The translations under genes were made by a program, and so were the position numbers. From positions 1-8,824 of the forward strand of contig JAAWSH010000056.1 of NCBI GenBank assembly GCA_022801475.1: 8,824 bases of DNA, written 5' to 3'. Below the pieces are notes generated by a model. That model did no database searches, was not told where the DNA came from, and worked only from the letters and a program-made list of their open reading frames with translations. Origin of the DNA: Acutalibacter sp. (GTDB lineage Bacteria > Bacillota > Clostridia > Oscillospirales > Acutalibacteraceae). Positions 5,935-8,824 of this stretch are shown in pieces. The first letter of the stretch is position 1; each line of letters begins with the position of its first letter.

Positions 5935-6801
5935 TTATGAATCTTCCTTCCACCGAAGCCGGGCTAAAATGCTCCCGACCCACTGGGTGCAGTCCGCCTG
6001 CCGGGCCCCTTTTCTCCGCCAGGACTCCGAAAGGGGCAGATGAACCCCGTCTTTGGCCTTGGGGCCCAAGTCCCATTGGCCCGAACTGTTCCGGTTCTCT
6101 TCCAGCCAGTCCGCCGCAAATCCCAGCTTCTCCGCCGCCTGGGCATAGCCTGACAAAAGCTCCACCCCGCTCAAGTACCGCATCGTCTCCCGGGAGGCAA
6201 ACTCCTCCGGCAGACAGCCCACGGGGCCGCAGATATAGTATATCCCCTCTGGCTTCCCCATCACATAGTGGAGAAACCGGTCCTCTGTCTCCGGGGTGAG
6301 CATCCCCTTAAGCAGGCTCACATGGTAAAAGTCTACAAAATCCCGCTCCCGGCCGCCCCGGATGGGGGACCGGAACCTCTGGACATAGGCGCGCCTATAG
6401 GCCTCGCCGTCATAGCTCCCGCCCGCAAAGGTCTCTTCCATCACCCAGGCCCACTGCTGGGCAAAAGCCAGGGCGCAGGGCTCCTCTGGCCAGAACTCCC
6501 GCACCCACGCGGAGAGCATCAGCTTGGTAAAAAGCGCCCAGTCATGGCCTTTTTCCCAATAGCCGTCAATCTTCCTCTCCCCCCGCAGGCAGCGGGTCAT
6601 GCAGTCCACCGCCCGGCGGATGGGCTCGTCCTCCAGGGTATAGCCCAAAATTTTCAGCCGCCGCAGGGCCTGCTCTGTAGTGATCAAGCCCCTGCGCCGG
6701 TCCGGCATGGAGAGAGTGTGGAACTGGCTCCCCCAGGTGCCGTCCGGGTTCTGTAGGGCCAGCACCGAAGCCGCGCTGGCCTCATGCCTTGCTATCTCCA
6801 C
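5935..6801 (-). CDS. Alpha/alpha-toroid (prenyltransferase/squalene-cyclase-like repeat) protein, function unknown
   Basis: A 288-residue, soluble protein rich in Trp, Tyr and Arg. Two QW-type repeats stand out: LQNPDGTWG (16-24) and NSSGQWDLG (238-246), typical of the alpha/alpha barrel of squalene cyclases and prenyltransferase beta subunits. Between them are amphipathic helix pairs with aromatic motifs (IDGYWEKGHDWAL 78-90, FAQQWAWVMEETFAGGSYDG 113-132). It is about half the length of a true squalene-hopene cyclase and I see no DxDD acid motif, so cyclase activity is unlikely; a binding or scaffold role fits better, but is inference. There is no signal peptide. The GTG start lies 3 bases after the murA stop, with only a weak GGGTGA-type ribosome site, so translation probably depends on coupling to murA. 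The murA TGA, one GCG codon and this GTG are in the same frame. walJ follows after 62 bases with a hairpin. Confidence 0.72.
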   Translation of the reverse strand: MEIARHEASAASVLALQNPDGTWGSQFHTLSMPDRRRGLITTEQALRRLKILGYTLEDEPIRRAVDCMTRCLRGERKIDGYWEKGHDWALFTKLMLSAWVREFWPEEPCALAFAQQWAWVMEETFAGGSYDGEAYRRAYVQRFRSPIRGGRERDFVDFYHVSLLKGMLTPETEDRFLHYVMGKPEGIYYICGPVGCLPEEFASRETMRYLSGVELLSGYAQAAEKLGFAADWLEENRNSSGQWDLGPKAKDGVHLPLSESWRRKGARQADCTQWVGSILARLRWKEDS

Positions 6802-6804
6802 CGC

Positions 6805-8097
6805 TCACCCAATATGATACATCCTGGGCTCCGGTGCGGACTGATAGAAGATGTCCGCTCCCAAACCCGCCAGCTTGTCTACAATATTTTCGTAGCCGCG
6901 CTCGATAAACCGGATGTTTTCCACCTGGGTGGCGCCGCTGGCCATCAGCCCGGCCAAAATCATAGCCACGCCGGCCCGCAGGTCCAGGGCCCGCACCGGG
7001 GCGCCCTTTAGCCTTTGCACGCCCTCTACTACGGCCAGGCTGCCCTCTACGGTAATTTGCGCCCCCATGTTCCGCAGCTCGTCCACATATTTAAAGCGTC
7101 CGCCGCTAAAGATACTCTCTGTCACCATGCTGATGCCCCCCGCTGTGGTCAGCAGAGTGGTGATTTGGGGCTGCATGTCGGTGGGAAAACCCGGGTGGGG
7201 CAGGGTTTTTACATTGCATTTGCGCAGCTGCCGGTCGCAGGTAACCCGCACCGTATCGTCGCCCTCTTCCACTCGTACCCCCATTTCCACCAGCTTGGCG
7301 GAGATGGACTCCAGATGCTTGGGGGTCACGTTTTTCACAGTGATGTCCCCGTAGGTGGCGGCCGCGGCCATCATATATGTGCCGGCCTCAATCTGGTCCG
7401 GGATGATGGTATAGGTCACCCCCCGCAGCTGCTGAACCCCGTGGATCTTGATGGTATCCGTGCCCGCGCCCCGGATGTCGGCCCCCATGGTGTTCAAAAA
7501 GTTGGCCAGGTCCACCACGTGGGGCTCTCGGGCGGCGTTTTCAATGACCGTGACGCCCCGGGCTTTAACAGCAGTAAGCATAATGTTCATGGTGGCCCCT
7601 ACTGTGACCACGTCCAGGTAAATATGGGCCCCGTGCAGGTCGTTCGGCGCGGTAACAGAGATCATGCCGCCGTTGTCCAGGCTGTGCTCACAGCCCAGGG
7701 CCTCAAAACCCTTTAAGTGCTGGTCAATGGGCCGTACGCCAAAGTCACAGCCCCCGGGCAGGGGCACCAGCGCCCGGCGGCACCGGCCCAGCAAAGCGCC
7801 AATAAAATAATACGAGCCCCGCATCCGCCGGGCCACGTCGGCGCTCACGGTGTCCGTGTCAATTGGCCGGGGGTCAATAATCATGGTGTGCCGGTCCGGG
7901 TACTCCACCCGGGCCCCCATCTCCTCTAAAATATAAGCGGAGTTTTTCACGTCTGAAATGTCTGGCAAATTTTCTATACAGCAAGGAGAATCGGACAGAA
8001 TGATGGCGGGCAAAATAGCCACCGCCGCGTTTTTTGCGCCACTAATATTGACCTCGCCGCAAAGGCGATGGCCCCCATGTATCACATATTTATCCAA
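6805..8097 (-). CDS. murA: UDP-N-acetylglucosamine 1-carboxyvinyltransferase
   Basis: Transfers enolpyruvate from PEP to UDP-GlcNAc, the first committed step of peptidoglycan synthesis, in the cytoplasm. The 430 residues match the family. Visible landmarks: SGAKNAAVAILP with K22 and N23; the mobile loop PGGCDFGVRPID with the catalytic, fosfomycin-target cysteine C117; the PDQIEAGTYM segment (233-242); FPTDMQPQ with D307 as probable general base; DLRAGVAMI with R374; and ERGYENI with R400. The sequence GSYYFIGALLGR (94-105) differs from the better known ASFLVLGPLL version. The start is TTG, supported by AAGGAAG (8105-8111) 7 bases upstream. It is transcribed from the promoter at 8168-8196 and heads a probable four-gene operon. 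Many Firmicutes carry two MurA paralogues; which one this is cannot be told here. Confidence 0.97.
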   Translation of the reverse strand: MDKYVIHGGHRLCGEVNISGAKNAAVAILPAIILSDSPCCIENLPDISDVKNSAYILEEMGARVEYPDRHTMIIDPRPIDTDTVSADVARRMRGSYYFIGALLGRCRRALVPLPGGCDFGVRPIDQHLKGFEALGCEHSLDNGGMISVTAPNDLHGAHIYLDVVTVGATMNIMLTAVKARGVTVIENAAREPHVVDLANFLNTMGADIRGAGTDTIKIHGVQQLRGVTYTIIPDQIEAGTYMMAAAATYGDITVKNVTPKHLESISAKLVEMGVRVEEGDDTVRVTCDRQLRKCNVKTLPHPGFPTDMQPQITTLLTTAGGISMVTESIFSGGRFKYVDELRNMGAQITVEGSLAVVEGVQRLKGAPVRALDLRAGVAMILAGLMASGATQVENIRFIERGYENIVDKLAGLGADIFYQSAPEPRMYHIG

Positions 8098-8167
8098 ATT
8101 TACACTTCCTTATGGCCCGCAGGACAGGCCGGAATTGACTTTACTCTTAGTATTGGGTCCAAGAGCT

Positions 8168-8196
8168 ATAATAATACATCCGGGCAAAAAAGTCAA
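8168..8196 (-). promoter_or_regulatory. Sigma-A promoter of murA
   Basis: On the minus strand, -35 TTGACT (8196-8191), a 17-base spacer and -10 TATTAT (8173-8168). Transcription would start near 8161, giving a leader of about 63 bases that contains a small GGCC-type hairpin before the murA ribosome site. The -10 region is nearly symmetric: the plus strand also shows TATAAT at 8167-8172, but without a good -35. Confidence 0.82.
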
Positions 8197-8246
8197 TGGG
8201 CAGCTGGTAATACGTGAAAATTATGTAAACTTATCGCTGCTGCCCA
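8197..8246. repeat. 8-bp inverted repeat abutting the murA -35 box
   Basis: TGGGCAGC (8197-8204) and GCTGCCCA (8239-8246) are perfect inverted repeats with a 34-base AT-rich loop. On the minus strand the hairpin is followed by TTGACTTTTTT, which is also the murA -35 box and spacer. It may act as a terminator for transcription arriving from plsY, or as a two-half operator. The long loop lowers confidence. Confidence 0.4.
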
Positions 8247-8257
8247 GCCGCCATTTG

Positions 8258-8350
8258 CGGTCTGTAAGCCCGTGTAAATTTCTCCGGCAGCTCCGGGGAA
8301 CACGCCATCAAAATGTAGGGATGCACGGGCTTCTTCTTTAGGTCAGACCG
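8258..8350. ncRNA. Candidate structured RNA element between plsY and murA
   Basis: Nested complementary arms: CGGTCTG (8258-8264) with CAGACCG (8344-8350), then AAGCCCGTG (8266-8274) with CACGGGCTT (8324-8332, 9 perfect pairs), and an inner hairpin TTCTCCGG (8280-8287) with CCGGGGAA (8293-8300). The inner stem has one T-G pair that is paired only if the plus strand is the RNA. There is no flanking U tract on either strand, so it is not a plain terminator. I do not recognise the class. A short unsupported open frame crosses it and is not called. Confidence 0.45.
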
Positions 8351-8390
8351 GTTCAGCCTGTGAAAGATGAATGCTCTTTGCGCTGTTCTC

Positions 8391-8824
8391 TTACTTTCCT
8401 TTGCCAATGATGGGCTTCTCCTCGCCCCGCGCCAGCCGGCCGATATTGGCCCGGTGCTTCCACAGCACCAGCACCCCAATGAACAACGCCGCCCCAGTGA
8501 CAAACAGCAGGTACCCCAGCGTGCAGCGGCCGCCCCCAAAATCAGCAAAAAAAACCATTAAAAAGGTATACACCGGGTATACCCCAGCGCAGACCACCGA
8601 GGCCAGGGAAATAATTCTTTTCCAAATAAATAGCAGGAGAAACGTACCGATAACCAGCAGGAACACCCGCCAGTCCACCAGCAGAATCATAGCCGCCGCG
8701 GCCACAATTCCCTTTCCCCCGCGAAAACCGTAGTATACAGGAAAAATATGCCCCAGCACACAGGCCGCGCCTGCCAGATAACGCCCTGCCTGAAGCAGCT
8801 CGAAACCCGGGGCCTCCGCCCCGC
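8391..8824 (-). CDS. plsY: Acyl-phosphate:glycerol-3-phosphate acyltransferase PlsY, N-terminus cut by window edge
   Basis: Integral membrane enzyme that transfers an acyl group from acyl-phosphate to glycerol-3-phosphate to make lysophosphatidic acid, the entry to phospholipids; it works with PlsX. The 143 visible codons run open to the window end (first complete codon at 8822-8820), so about 60-70 N-terminal residues, including the SGNxGATN-type motif, are missing. Visible: AACVLGHIFPVYYGFRGGKG, with the phosphate-binding GGKG loop, several hydrophobic membrane segments, and the C-terminal HRANIGRLARGEEKPI motif, all typical of PlsY. The GTG at 8759 is an internal valine codon, not a start. 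It lies upstream of murA in the same direction but is separated by 293 bases that include a promoter, so it is probably a separate transcription unit. Confidence 0.95.
   Translation of the reverse strand, partial: GAEAPGFELLQAGRYLAGAACVLGHIFPVYYGFRGGKGIVAAAAMILLVDWRVFLLVIGTFLLLFIWKRIISLASVVCAGVYPVYTFLMVFFADFGGGRCTLGYLLFVTGAALFIGVLVLWKHRANIGRLARGEEKPIIGKGK

Noticed and set aside
7015..7716. 233-codon plus-strand frame opposite murA
   Set aside because: It lies fully antisense to murA, is rich in His and Gly, and has no start signal or recognisable domain.
8231..8548. Minus-strand frame of 105 codons overlapping the end of plsY and the spacer
   Set aside because: It is out of frame with plsY, has no ribosome site, and its spacer part is made of the arms of the inverted-repeat element, so structure explains the sequence better than coding.
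8391..8759. Treating the GTG at 8759 as the start of a 122-residue protein
   Set aside because: The frame stays open to the window edge and the extra residues match PlsY, so this is an internal valine codon in a truncated gene.

Overview
The window looks like chromosomal housekeeping DNA from a GC-rich member of the Clostridia (Firmicutes), plausibly an Oscillospiraceae/Ruminococcaceae-type gut bacterium. Four things support this: textbook sigma-A promoters with 17-base spacers, strong GGAGG-type ribosome binding sites used with TTG and GTG as well as ATG starts, a WalJ-RlmH pair (genes that also lie close together in Bacillus), and a PfoR-type membrane protein. The genus is an inference only. 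No CRISPR array, insertion sequence, tRNA or rRNA is visible.

Layout. Bases 1-2223 (+) hold the 3' nine-tenths of leuS. Bases 2235-2350 hold a nested, multi-branched inverted-repeat element, followed by a strong terminator (2382-2406) that has T tracts on both sides and can serve leuS and the convergent gene. Bases 2421-2933 (-) encode a small acidic, coiled-coil protein of unknown function with its own near-consensus promoter. A 437-base gene-free stretch (2934-3370) carries two divergent promoters and a GC-rich leader of about 225 bases that runs into a pfoR-like membrane protein gene starting at TTG (3371-4471, +). A 15-bp perfect hairpin (4491-4528) separates it from a convergent minus-strand block.

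The minus-strand block reads, in transcription order: plsY (cut by the window end, 8391-8824), a 293-base spacer with structured DNA and the murA promoter, then murA, an alpha/alpha-toroid-like protein of unknown function, walJ and rlmH. The last four genes are tightly spaced (a 3-base gap, a 62-base gap with a hairpin, and a 1-base overlap), so they probably form one operon. Together they join the first committed step of peptidoglycan synthesis (MurA), an MBL-fold protein linked to cell-wall control and DNA processing (WalJ), and maturation of 23S rRNA (RlmH). PlsY, upstream, makes lysophosphatidic acid for membrane phospholipids.

I did not find a clear novel multi-gene system. The parts most worth a second look are non-coding: the branched element after leuS, the long leader before pfoR, and the nested inverted-repeat element between plsY and murA. 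Among genes, the toroid-like protein embedded between murA and walJ is the best unknown.
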